This document shows positions 7,628-14,609 of a DNA stretch of 40,314 nucleotides, piece after piece (within the stretch, counting starts at the first letter, position 1; each line of letters starts with the position of its first letter). The stretch is from Paludibacteraceae bacterium (GTDB taxonomy: Bacteria; Bacteroidota; Bacteroidia; Bacteroidales; Paludibacteraceae). The position numbers and the translations under genes were made by a program. A model generated the notes under the pieces. It was not told the origin of the DNA. It saw only the letters and a list, made by a program, of their open reading frames with translations, and did no database searches. The DNA lies in contig JAFXPK010000048.1 in the NCBI GenBank assembly GCA_017527905.1, positions 1-40,314 on the forward strand. The letters run 5' to 3'.

Positions 7628-7675
7628 AAATCTCCCTGGACTTCCTTTGATTGGGGATTAATTTTACATTTGCAG
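7628..7675 (+). promoter_or_regulatory. Duplicated promoter-like block, copy B
   Basis: Counterpart of 5901-5949, with the same AAATCTCCC beginning and the same ACATTTGCAG end. TACATTTG (7665-7672) fits the -7 box; TTTG (7646-7649) is upstream but only 15 nt away. If active, it would give a leader of nearly 380 nt containing H4, H5 and the repeat array. Confidence 0.45.
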
Positions 7676-7756
7676 TAAACTCCATGGTGTACAGATGAAC
7701 AAGGAGAAATGTCAGGTAAACCACACGAACCCTTTGTCGGAAAGATAGGCAAAAAT

Positions 7757-7785
7757 TCAGTTGTTCGGAAATCCCGAACAACTGA
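7757..7785. repeat. Palindromic hairpin H4 (TCGG-AAATC-CCGA core)
   Basis: Arms 7757-7768 and 7774-7785 pair perfectly over 12 bp around the loop AAATC. The inner core TCGG-AAATC-CCGA is identical to that of H5, 61 bp downstream, while the outer stems differ but stay paired. Confidence 0.75.
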
Positions 7786-7818
7786 GCCAGATAGATAAAG
7801 TACCCCGGAAAACTTTGC

Positions 7819-7843
7819 AACCTGTCGGAAATCCCGACAGGTT
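7819..7843. repeat. Palindromic hairpin H5 (same core as H4)
   Basis: Arms AACCTGTCGG (7819-7828) and CCGACAGGTT (7834-7843) pair perfectly around loop AAATC. Shared core and unrelated but self-complementary outer stems indicate that the folded shape, or both strands, matter. No T-run follows. Confidence 0.75.
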
Positions 7844-7899
7844 CGTCAAATAAGGTGATAGAAAACAACTCCACCACCACCCAACGCACATTCCATTTT

Positions 7900-8044
7900 C
7901 CGATATTTCACGAATTTATCGGAGTATACTTCTATTATTTTTGAAAATTATCGGAGTTTAAGTCTAATAAAATTGCAAAATATCGGAGTTTACGACTAAA
8001 AATTTTGCAAAATATCGGAGTTTAAGTATATTTGTGCAAAACTA
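7900..8044 (+). repeat. 32-bp-period direct repeat array in the ATPase promoter
   Basis: TATCGGAG starts at 7917, 7949, 7981 and 8013, exactly 32 bp apart; each unit continues with GTTTA-like and TGCAAAA-like blocks, units 2 and 3 being most alike. An inverted half-site CCGATA sits just before the array (7900-7905). The fourth unit contains the best promoter. 32 bp is about three helical turns, so each TATCGGAG faces the same side of the DNA. There are no variable spacers, so this is not a CRISPR array; operator or iteron-like sites are likelier. Confidence 0.9.
8004..8034 (+). promoter_or_regulatory. Promoter of the first AAA_14/DUF4143 gene
   Basis: TTTG (8004-8007), 19 nt, TATATTTG (8027-8034): a complete Bacteroidetes promoter. 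The repeat motif TATCGGAG (8013-8020) lies inside the spacer between the two boxes, so a protein bound there would block RNA polymerase. Transcription would start only about 10 bases before the ATG at 8052. Confidence 0.65.
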
Positions 8045-8051
8045 ATCAGGT

Positions 8052-9338
8052 ATGATAGACGAGAAAGTTATACTGCAAGTGCTTGAGGAACAGAGAGAAG
8101 AGGTGCTCAATTATACACCTGATCTCTGGGTACAGCGGGGGGAGGAACATTTTTTCGAGTTCGATAGCCAACTGGCACAGGTGGTGATAGGTGTCCGTCG
8201 AAGTGGGAAGTCAACACTTTGCCATAAAGTATTGAAAGAACACGGCGTTACATATGCATACGCCAACTTCGATGATGACAGGCTTGTAGGTATGCAGACG
8301 AATGAACTGAATCTCTTGCTGATGAGCCTCTACCAAATATATGGCGTTGATGTCAAGTATGTGTTTTTCGATGAAATCCAAAATGTAGATGGCTGGCATA
8401 TCTTTATCAACCGATTGCTGAGGTCGGGCCTTCGGGTTTTTATTACAGGTAGCAATGCTAAATTGCTGAGTGGCGAACTGGCAACGCATCTGACAGGAAG
8501 GTATAATGAAATTCGTTTGTTCCCTTTTTCGTTCGCGGAATATTGTGCTTACCATACCATTGATACAAAATCACTTACGACAAAATCAGAAGCCACTCGA
8601 CGGAATGCTTTCGTTCAGTATGTCAACGACGGCGGTTTCCCCGAAGTTCAGTCTTTAAACAACAAACGAGGGTACATGCAAAGTTTGTTAGAAGCTGTCT
8701 TGCAAAAAGATATCCAGCAACGTTTTAGAATACGTAACGTGGATATTCTTCGAAAAACCTCCTATCAGCTAATTAGCACGCCGTGCCAATGCGTTAATTA
8801 TGATGAATTGTCGGAGATATTGAATGTTTCCGACAAAACTTTACGAAACTACGTCGATTATCTACGTCAAGCGTTTCTTGTCCAATTGCTGCCAAAATTT
8901 TCCTTCAAAAGCAAAGAAAGAATCATAGGAGAAAAAGCCTATCTTGTAGATACAGGATTGGAAAACAATCGTGACTACTCCATGGCGGCTGAAAATCTGG
9001 GTTGGCGATTGGAAAATGTGGTATATATTGAATTGCTTCGTCGTTGTTCAAATAGATATTTAGATGTTTATTACTACAAACCAACCTCTCATTCAAAAGA
9101 AATTGACTTTGTAGTTTGTAACCAAAACACTCCCCAAGAACTGATACAAGTCGCATACGACATAAGTTCACCCAAAACATTCAATAGAGAAACCTCTGCT
9201 TTGGTGGATGGCGCAGAAAAGCTAAATTGCGACAACCTAACATTGATTGCCATAACACCGTCACGCACTGAGGAAGTGAAGGGTAAAACAATCAAAATCC
9301 ACTCGGCGATAGACTGGTTGCTCAATACAAACGATTGA
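8052..9338 (+). CDS. AAA_14 / DUF4143 ATP-binding protein
   Basis: A 428-residue protein of the large AAA_14-DUF4143 group. Walker A is GVRRSGKST (about residues 47-55) and Walker B is YVFFDEIQ (about 103-110); FITGSNAKLLSGEL is the sensor-like block typical of the family. A winged-helix-like middle (NYDELSEILNVSDKTLRNYVDYL) is followed by the DUF4143 part. In its PD-(D/E)XK-like core the Asp is present (KEIDFVV), but the next strand reads ELIQVAYD rather than an E-x-K pair, so nuclease activity is doubtful. The family has no established cellular function and is frequent and variable in Bacteroidetes. It ends the island; the next gene, ychF, is a core gene. Its promoter lies in a 32-bp repeat array. 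Confidence 0.87.
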   Translation: MIDEKVILQVLEEQREEVLNYTPDLWVQRGEEHFFEFDSQLAQVVIGVRRSGKSTLCHKVLKEHGVTYAYANFDDDRLVGMQTNELNLLLMSLYQIYGVDVKYVFFDEIQNVDGWHIFINRLLRSGLRVFITGSNAKLLSGELATHLTGRYNEIRLFPFSFAEYCAYHTIDTKSLTTKSEATRRNAFVQYVNDGGFPEVQSLNNKRGYMQSLLEAVLQKDIQQRFRIRNVDILRKTSYQLISTPCQCVNYDELSEILNVSDKTLRNYVDYLRQAFLVQLLPKFSFKSKERIIGEKAYLVDTGLENNRDYSMAAENLGWRLENVVYIELLRRCSNRYLDVYYYKPTSHSKEIDFVVCNQNTPQELIQVAYDISSPKTFNRETSALVDGAEKLNCDNLTLIAITPSRTEEVKGKTIKIHSAIDWLLNTND

Positions 9339-9411
9339 GCTACTCCCCCCTATTCCCCCCCCGCAAAACAAATAATCAACCACGAAAAAGGGGAAACTAA
9401 AAAAGAATAGG

Positions 9412-9419
9412 TATCTTCG
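9412..9419 (+). promoter_or_regulatory. Possible -7 box of the ychF unit
   Basis: TATCTTCG, one base off TAnnTTTG, 37 bases before the ychF start codon. No clear -33 box. The same variant is found at 1477-1484. Confidence 0.35.
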
Positions 9420-9455
9420 CGGAAAGAATTAAAAGAAATAATATAATATCATAAT

Positions 9456-10556
9456 ATGGCATTACAATGTGGCATCGTGGGGTTGCCTAACGTAGGAAAG
9501 TCAACCCTATTCAACTGTTTATCCAACGCGAAAGCGCAAGCGGCTAATTTCCCTTTCTGCACAATAGAGCCTAACGTGGGCGTGATCACCGTGCCCGACG
9601 AGCGCCTCAACAAACTGGCGGAGATCGACCATCCGCAACGTGTCATCCCTACCACGGTGGAGATCGTGGACATCGCCGGCCTCGTGAAGGGCGCCAGCAA
9701 GGGTGAGGGCCTGGGTAATAAATTCCTCGCCAACATCCGCGAAACGGACGCTATCCTCCATGTGCTCCGCTGCTTCGACGACGAGAACGTGACTCACGTG
9801 GACGGTAGCGTGGACCCTGTGCGCGACAAGGAGATCATCGACATGGAACTCCAACTCAAGGACTTGGAAACCGTCGAGAGCCGCATCCAAAAGGTACAGA
9901 AACAGGCCCAGACCGGAGGCGACAAAACAGCTAAGGCGGTGCTGGACATCCTCCTGAGATACAAGGCCGCACTGGAGGCTGGCAAGTCTGCCCGCACCGT
10001 GGAACTCACCAAGGAGGAGAAGCCTATCGTCAAAGACCTCTTCCTCCTCACCACCAAGCCTGTCCTCTACGTCTGCAACGTGGACGAGGCCAGCGCCGTC
10101 AGCGGTAACAAGTATACCCAAGCGGTAGCGGAGGCGATCAAGGAGGAGAAGGCGGACATGCTGATCGTGGCGGCCGCCACCGAGGCGGACATCGCCGAAC
10201 TGGAGACCTACGAGGAGCGCCAGATGTTCCTCGAAGAGGTGGGACTGAAGGAGTCGGGCGTGGCCAGACTGATCAAGGCGGCCTACAAGCTGCTGGACCT
10301 CCAAACCTTCTTCACCTCAGGTGCGGACGAGACCCGCGCTTGGACCTTCCGCCGCGGCATGAAGGCTCCGCAATGCGCCGGCATCATCCACACGGACTTC
10401 GAGAAGGGCTTCATCCGCGCCGAAGTCATCAAATACGAGGACTACGTGGCCCTCGGCTCCGAAGCGGCCTGCCGCGAAGCCGGTAAGATATCCATAGAGG
10501 GTAAAGAATACATCGGACAGGACGGTGACATCATGCACTTCCGATTCAACGTGTAA
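9456..10556 (+). CDS. ychF: Redox-regulated ATPase YchF
   Basis: A 366-residue Obg-related P-loop protein of full family length (about 363 in E. coli). G1 is GLPNVGKS (residues 8-15), the switch region reads DIAGLVKGASKGEG, and the G4 position reads NVDE rather than NKxD, which is the reason YchF prefers ATP over GTP. The C-terminus carries the DUF933/TGS-like domain (TFFTSGADETRAWTFRRG). YchF is cytoplasmic, binds ribosomes and is linked to stress responses. It is the first gene of a rightward unit with mnmA 21 bp downstream. Base composition is clearly more GC-rich than the island just upstream, marking the boundary. Confidence 0.97.
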   Translation: MALQCGIVGLPNVGKSTLFNCLSNAKAQAANFPFCTIEPNVGVITVPDERLNKLAEIDHPQRVIPTTVEIVDIAGLVKGASKGEGLGNKFLANIRETDAILHVLRCFDDENVTHVDGSVDPVRDKEIIDMELQLKDLETVESRIQKVQKQAQTGGDKTAKAVLDILLRYKAALEAGKSARTVELTKEEKPIVKDLFLLTTKPVLYVCNVDEASAVSGNKYTQAVAEAIKEEKADMLIVAAATEADIAELETYEERQMFLEEVGLKESGVARLIKAAYKLLDLQTFFTSGADETRAWTFRRGMKAPQCAGIIHTDFEKGFIRAEVIKYEDYVALGSEAACREAGKISIEGKEYIGQDGDIMHFRFNV

Positions 10557-10577
10557 AAACATAACTCTTCGGCAACC

Positions 10578-11663
10578 ATGAGCAAAGGGAAGGTGTTAAT
10601 GGCCATGAGCGGAGGCATCGACAGCACGATGTCCGCCATCTTGCTCCAAGAGCAGGGCTACGACTTAGTGGGGGTCACCTACCGTACCTGGGACAGCATG
10701 AAGGAGAGCTGCATCGCCAAGGAGAAGGGATGCTGCACCATCGACGCGATCATGGAGGCCAAACGGATGGCCGAAAAGCTCGGTTTCGAACACCATATCG
10801 TCGACCTGAGGGAGAACTTCAGGGAGTCGGTCATCCAAAACTTCATAGACGAATACATGGCCGGACGCACGCCTAACCCTTGCGTCATCTGCAACTCCAC
10901 CATCAAATGGGGCAAACTTCTGGAGGTGGCCGACCAAATGGGTTGCGACTACATCGCGACGGGCCATTACGCACAGATCAAGGAGGAGAACGGGCACCAC
11001 TACCTCTGCAACGCGGTGGATACCCTCAAAGACCAGACCTACTTCCTCTGGCGCATCAAGGAGGAGTTCCTCTCACGGACGCTCTTCCCGCTGGGACAAT
11101 ACACCAAACAGGAGGTGCGGGCCATGGCCAAACAACGGGGCTACGAGAAACTCTCCACCAAGACCGAAAGCCAAGAGATCTGCTTCATCCCTAACGATGA
11201 TTACCGTGACTTCCTGCAGACGAACGTGGAGAACTACGCGGAACAGTGCGTCCCGGGACACTTCGTCGACATGCAGGGCCGAAAGATAGGCACCCACGAA
11301 GGGTACCAGAACTACACGATAGGCCAGCGCAAAGGCTTGCGGGTAGCCTTCGGGGAACCCCGCTACGTGGCGGGCATCAACGCCAAGAAGAATACGGTCA
11401 AACTGGGCACCCGTGAGGATCTACTGAGCGATAAACTGGAAGCCCGCGCTTGCCAGTTCACCGACCTCGAAGCGTTGCAAAACAATCCAAACGTCGAAGC
11501 CCGCATCCGCTATAAGAGTCCGGCGACACCCGCGACCATCGAGACGGACGGCGTCAAGATGAAGGTACACTTCGCACAACCCGTCTGGGGAGTCACCCCT
11601 GGACAATCCGTAGTCCTCTACCAGGAGGGCAAGGTGATCGGCGGCGGCGTGATCGTGAAATAA
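10578..11663 (+). CDS. mnmA: tRNA-specific 2-thiouridylase MnmA
   Basis: A 361-residue enzyme that installs the 2-thio group at U34 of tRNAs for Lys, Glu and Gln, using ATP and relayed sulfur. The PP-loop is SGGIDST (residues 11-17) where many family members have SGGVDSS. The two catalytic cysteines are both present: Cys102 in NPCVICN and Cys202 in SQEICFIP. The IGQRKGL and GEPRYV blocks of the central beta-barrel follow. Bacteroidetes commonly carry two MnmA paralogues; this one, with Ile in the PP-loop and TYRTWDS after it, resembles the second type from memory. Its stop codon abuts the ATG of the glycosyltransferase, pointing to cotranscription. Confidence 0.95.
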   Translation: MSKGKVLMAMSGGIDSTMSAILLQEQGYDLVGVTYRTWDSMKESCIAKEKGCCTIDAIMEAKRMAEKLGFEHHIVDLRENFRESVIQNFIDEYMAGRTPNPCVICNSTIKWGKLLEVADQMGCDYIATGHYAQIKEENGHHYLCNAVDTLKDQTYFLWRIKEEFLSRTLFPLGQYTKQEVRAMAKQRGYEKLSTKTESQEICFIPNDDYRDFLQTNVENYAEQCVPGHFVDMQGRKIGTHEGYQNYTIGQRKGLRVAFGEPRYVAGINAKKNTVKLGTREDLLSDKLEARACQFTDLEALQNNPNVEARIRYKSPATPATIETDGVKMKVHFAQPVWGVTPGQSVVLYQEGKVIGGGVIVK

Positions 11664-12608
11664 ATGAGCATGGGAACAAAAAGAAACGTATCGGTTGTCA
11701 TCCCTTCCTTTAACGGAAAAGCATTGCTGGAGAAGTACCTGCCCTGCCTATTGGAGACGCTGCAAAACAGCCAGCAAGTAGCTCAATATGAGACTATCAT
11801 CGTGGATGACGCATCCACCGACGGTACCGATGTATTCCTGACGGAGAACTACCCAGAGGTCATCTTCCTGAAGAACACGAAGAACATGGGCTTCTCCAAA
11901 ACATCCAACCGAGGTCTCCATCAGGCGAAACATGAACTGGTCCTGTTCCTAAATAATGATATGGTCTTGAACGATGATTTCTTCGAGAAGACCATCCCCT
12001 ACTTCGACCAAGAAGATACATTCGGCGTCTTCTCGGAAATCCGCGACAGCCTTGGAGAGAAGAAGCTGGAAGGGCAGAAGACACCTAAGTGCAAAAAGCA
12101 TAAAATCCATTACAAAGACAATAAGGAGACGAAGGGACCATTCACCTTCTACCTCTGCGGAGGGAACGCCTTGGTAAGCCGAGAGAAGATGCTGGAGCTG
12201 CAAGGTTTCAATGAGATCTTCTCCCCCTTCTATTTCGAGGATTTCGACGTCAGCCTACGGGCATGGAGGAAAGGTTGGAAATGCTATTACACCGAGGAGA
12301 CCTTCTGCAAGCATTGCCACTCCCAGACCATCAACAGCAATTTCAGCAAAGAGTACGTGCAAAGCATATTCCTTCGCAATAGATTTATATTTAACGATTT
12401 ACATAAATCTTCAAGCGAATGTCTCCGCCTTCGCGCACAGGCGTTCCTGAAGATAATCCTGTACACGATCAGACCCACGAAGAGCCATCGTGTCGTTAAA
12501 CAAGCCGCAATAGCCTACGTGAAGATGCTGAAGCAGGTACGGGAGAACAAGGAGGCGCTCTACTCAGGTCTGCTTCCCCTCCAATCGGTTATACAACGCT
12601 TTAAATAA
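11664..12608 (+). CDS. Glycosyltransferase family 2
   Basis: A 314-residue GT-A fold enzyme. It opens with VSVVIPSFNG (nucleotide-sugar binding strand), followed by IIVDDASTDGT and the DxD-type metal site in LFLNNDM. FCGG-like LCGGNALVSREKM and FSPFYFEDFDVSLRAWRKGW give the acceptor-side ED motif of rhamnosyl/galactosyl-type GT2 enzymes. No membrane segment is evident; it should act at the cytoplasmic face on a lipid-linked or cell-surface glycan. The ATG at 11664 directly follows the mnmA stop; ATG at 11670 is an alternative. Sugar and acceptor cannot be read from sequence. Confidence 0.9.
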   Translation: MSMGTKRNVSVVIPSFNGKALLEKYLPCLLETLQNSQQVAQYETIIVDDASTDGTDVFLTENYPEVIFLKNTKNMGFSKTSNRGLHQAKHELVLFLNNDMVLNDDFFEKTIPYFDQEDTFGVFSEIRDSLGEKKLEGQKTPKCKKHKIHYKDNKETKGPFTFYLCGGNALVSREKMLELQGFNEIFSPFYFEDFDVSLRAWRKGWKCYYTEETFCKHCHSQTINSNFSKEYVQSIFLRNRFIFNDLHKSSSECLRLRAQAFLKIILYTIRPTKSHRVVKQAAIAYVKMLKQVRENKEALYSGLLPLQSVIQRFK

Positions 12609-12619
12609 GGGACGTGAAC

Positions 12620-13357
12620 ATGAAGGATTTCACAATCATATCCGTATACAATAACGAGCAGTTGCTACAGGAGTGTCTGCGGTCGAGCGTGGAATCCCAA
12701 CGGGACATATCAGTCGAGCCAAGGTACATCAACAACACAACCAATAAGTTCGCGAACGCCAAGGTCGCCTACCAAAGCGAGCTGGTCAATTGTTCGGGCA
12801 AATACATCATCCTCTCCCATCAGGACATCCGGTTTCTAGACGAATACGAACTGCGAAACATATACGATCGATTAGAGCAGATAGGTGATTTCGGAATCAT
12901 AGGGGTCGCCGGTGTGAGCGGCCGGGAGATCATCAGCAACATATTCCATGGCGAAACCCCAAGGAAAGTCACGGAGAATAACATAACGGAGGAGACACCT
13001 TGCGAGACGGTAGACGAATGTCTCTTCATCATCAAGAACGAAGAAAAGTATATCGATATATTCCGGGATCTATGCTGCGACTCGTGGCACATGTATGCGG
13101 TCGAATACTGCCTACGGTGCAGGCAATTGTCGGAGAAGGTCTATGTCATCCCCGCCAACATATACCATGTGTCACCAGGCAACTCGTACGACGAATCATA
13201 CTACACGCAACTGAAGAAGATCGCGAAAAGGTACAAGGGTAGTTTCGAAAGAATCAATTGCACAATGGGCTTTTGGCACACAGGCACCTTCAAGCTTTGG
13301 AACCAGATACGAAGGCGACGCAAAAGAGACATCAAGAACGGAACGTTAAGACATTAA
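12620..13357 (+). CDS. Putative glycosyltransferase (GT2-like, Glyco_tranf_2_5 type)
   Basis: A 245-residue protein starting MKDFTIISVYNNEQLLQECL, a GT-A-like first strand, with ILSHQDIRFLDEYEL in place of the classical DxD; the HQD motif is typical of a small group of GT2-like enzymes with long N-terminal strands. The later DSWHMYAVEYCLRCRQL would be the acceptor-side region, and the end is very basic (RRRRKRDIK), which may bind the membrane surface. ATG at 12620 is preferred; a GTG two codons earlier (12614) is possible. It follows the first glycosyltransferase by 11 bp, so the two probably act in one glycan pathway. Confidence 0.78.
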   Translation: MKDFTIISVYNNEQLLQECLRSSVESQRDISVEPRYINNTTNKFANAKVAYQSELVNCSGKYIILSHQDIRFLDEYELRNIYDRLEQIGDFGIIGVAGVSGREIISNIFHGETPRKVTENNITEETPCETVDECLFIIKNEEKYIDIFRDLCCDSWHMYAVEYCLRCRQLSEKVYVIPANIYHVSPGNSYDESYYTQLKKIAKRYKGSFERINCTMGFWHTGTFKLWNQIRRRRKRDIKNGTLRH

Positions 13358-13379
13358 GCTAGAACATAACATGATTATT

Positions 13380-14609
13380 TCATGAAATCTCCTCGATTGT
13401 GAACCCGACTTGTTTGAGGTGTTCCCAGAACTCGGGGTAGGACTTCGTGACCACCATAGGTTGGTCTATCAGCACGGAGCCCCGAACCATCGCCATAGGG
13501 GCGAAAGCCATTGCCATACGGTGGTCTTCGTAGGTCGCCACGACAGGTTCCTCCTGCGCCGCGCAACGCTCTCCGTCCCATGCGAGCAACCCTTCGCCCG
13601 GCTCCGTCAACAGATAACCGAACTTTGCGCACTCGTTCTTCAATGCGGCGATGCGGTCCGTCTCCTTGATCTTCAACGACTGTACGCCTGAGAACTCGAA
13701 AGGAATCTCTAGGGCGCAACAGGTCACCACCAGTGTCTGCGCCAGGTCTGGTTGTCCCACGAAGTCGTAACGGAAACGCTCCACTGGCTTGCCACTTCGT
13801 GAGAGGGTAACACCTCCCCGCTCGAACCGGGTTGATATGCCCAATGGCTCGAAGATCTTTCTCACCGCCGAGTCTCCCTGAAAGCTCACCTCCCGCAGGA
13901 AAGGGAGGTGGATACTGCTCTGTTGGGAAAGGGCGGCCATTTCGTACCAGTAGGAAGAGGCGGACCAATCGGCCTCCACCTCATAGTCCCCGATCTTGTA
14001 GGGCTGCGGGGCCACCCGTATGGTATTATCCTTCCATTCCGATTGGATGCCCATCTCCTCCATCATGCCCAGCGTCATCTGGATGTAAGGGACGGAAACG
14101 ATATTGCCCTTGAGCTCCAGCGTGAGGCCCTCCTTCATGGAAGGGGCCACCATCAGGATGGCGGAGATGAACTGGCTGCTCACTCCTCCGTCCAAGGCGA
14201 TATGCCCGCCTTTCAGCTCTGTTCCATGGATATGCAACGGAGGGAATCCCTCCTGCTCCTCATAGGTTATTCCAGCCCCCAACGCATTCAGCGCATCCAC
14301 CAAGACCGCGATGGGGCGATGCTTCATCCGTTCACTCCCCGTGATGTGCCAATCGCCCGGCTTGGAAGCTAGGTAGGCTGTCATGAAACGCATGGAAGTG
14401 CCCGCCGCCCCCACGTCGAAGTGGTTGCCGTCGGCGGTTAGCGCACGTACCAGCACGTCCGTGTCGTCGCACTTCGCCAAATTGCGGATAGACTGGTGCG
14501 AGCGACCCACCGCCCCCATGATCAGGGCACGGTTGCTGATGCTCTTTGAAGCGGGCAGGATGACCTCTGCGAAGAGGTCCTGCTTAGGTGCAGTTATCTT
14601 GTATCTCAT
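13380..14609 (-). CDS. aroA: 3-phosphoshikimate 1-carboxyvinyltransferase (EPSP synthase)
   Basis: A 409-residue enzyme of the shikimate pathway that joins PEP to shikimate-3-phosphate. Key blocks are visible: LPASKSISNRALI (substrate-binding Lys/Ser/Arg), GAAGTSMRFM, GSERMKHRPI, the SSQFISA block, EADWSASSYW, and KIKETDRIAALKNE with its conserved Asp/Glu/Arg. Length is slightly below the 427 of E. coli, as in other Bacteroidetes. The start codon overlaps the aroB stop (ATGA), so translation is coupled to the fused FAU1-AroB protein. It is the last gene of the leftward unit; its end is 22 bp from the convergent glycosyltransferase gene. Confidence 0.96.
   Translation of the reverse strand: MRYKITAPKQDLFAEVILPASKSISNRALIMGAVGRSHQSIRNLAKCDDTDVLVRALTADGNHFDVGAAGTSMRFMTAYLASKPGDWHITGSERMKHRPIAVLVDALNALGAGITYEEQEGFPPLHIHGTELKGGHIALDGGVSSQFISAILMVAPSMKEGLTLELKGNIVSVPYIQMTLGMMEEMGIQSEWKDNTIRVAPQPYKIGDYEVEADWSASSYWYEMAALSQQSSIHLPFLREVSFQGDSAVRKIFEPLGISTRFERGGVTLSRSGKPVERFRYDFVGQPDLAQTLVVTCCALEIPFEFSGVQSLKIKETDRIAALKNECAKFGYLLTEPGEGLLAWDGERCAAQEEPVVATYEDHRMAMAFAPMAMVRGSVLIDQPMVVTKSYPEFWEHLKQVGFTIEEIS

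Larger units (their letters stand above)
7521..8051. other. Structured gap upstream of first AAA_14/DUF4143 gene
   Basis: The largest gap of the window (531 bases) has no gene but holds, in order, the second copy of the promoter-like block (7628-7675), hairpins H4 (7757-7785) and H5 (7819-7843), an inverted half-site CCGATA (7900-7905) and four 32-bp direct repeats (7917-8044) ending at the start codon of the ATPase gene. About 90 bases after the previous stop (7521-7610) show nothing. Confidence 0.75.

Noticed and set aside
7917..8044. CRISPR array
   Set aside because: The repeats follow each other directly with a 32-bp period and no unique spacers; no cas genes are nearby; the last unit is part of a promoter.
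2674..9338. Complete integrative element or prophage
   Set aside because: No integrase, transposase, relaxase, tRNA target or attachment repeats are visible at the borders; only the internal 86-bp repeat.
9519..10304. 261-codon minus-strand frame opposite ychF
   Set aside because: Antisense to a highly conserved gene; rich in Val/Leu/His from complementing GC-rich codons; no promoter.
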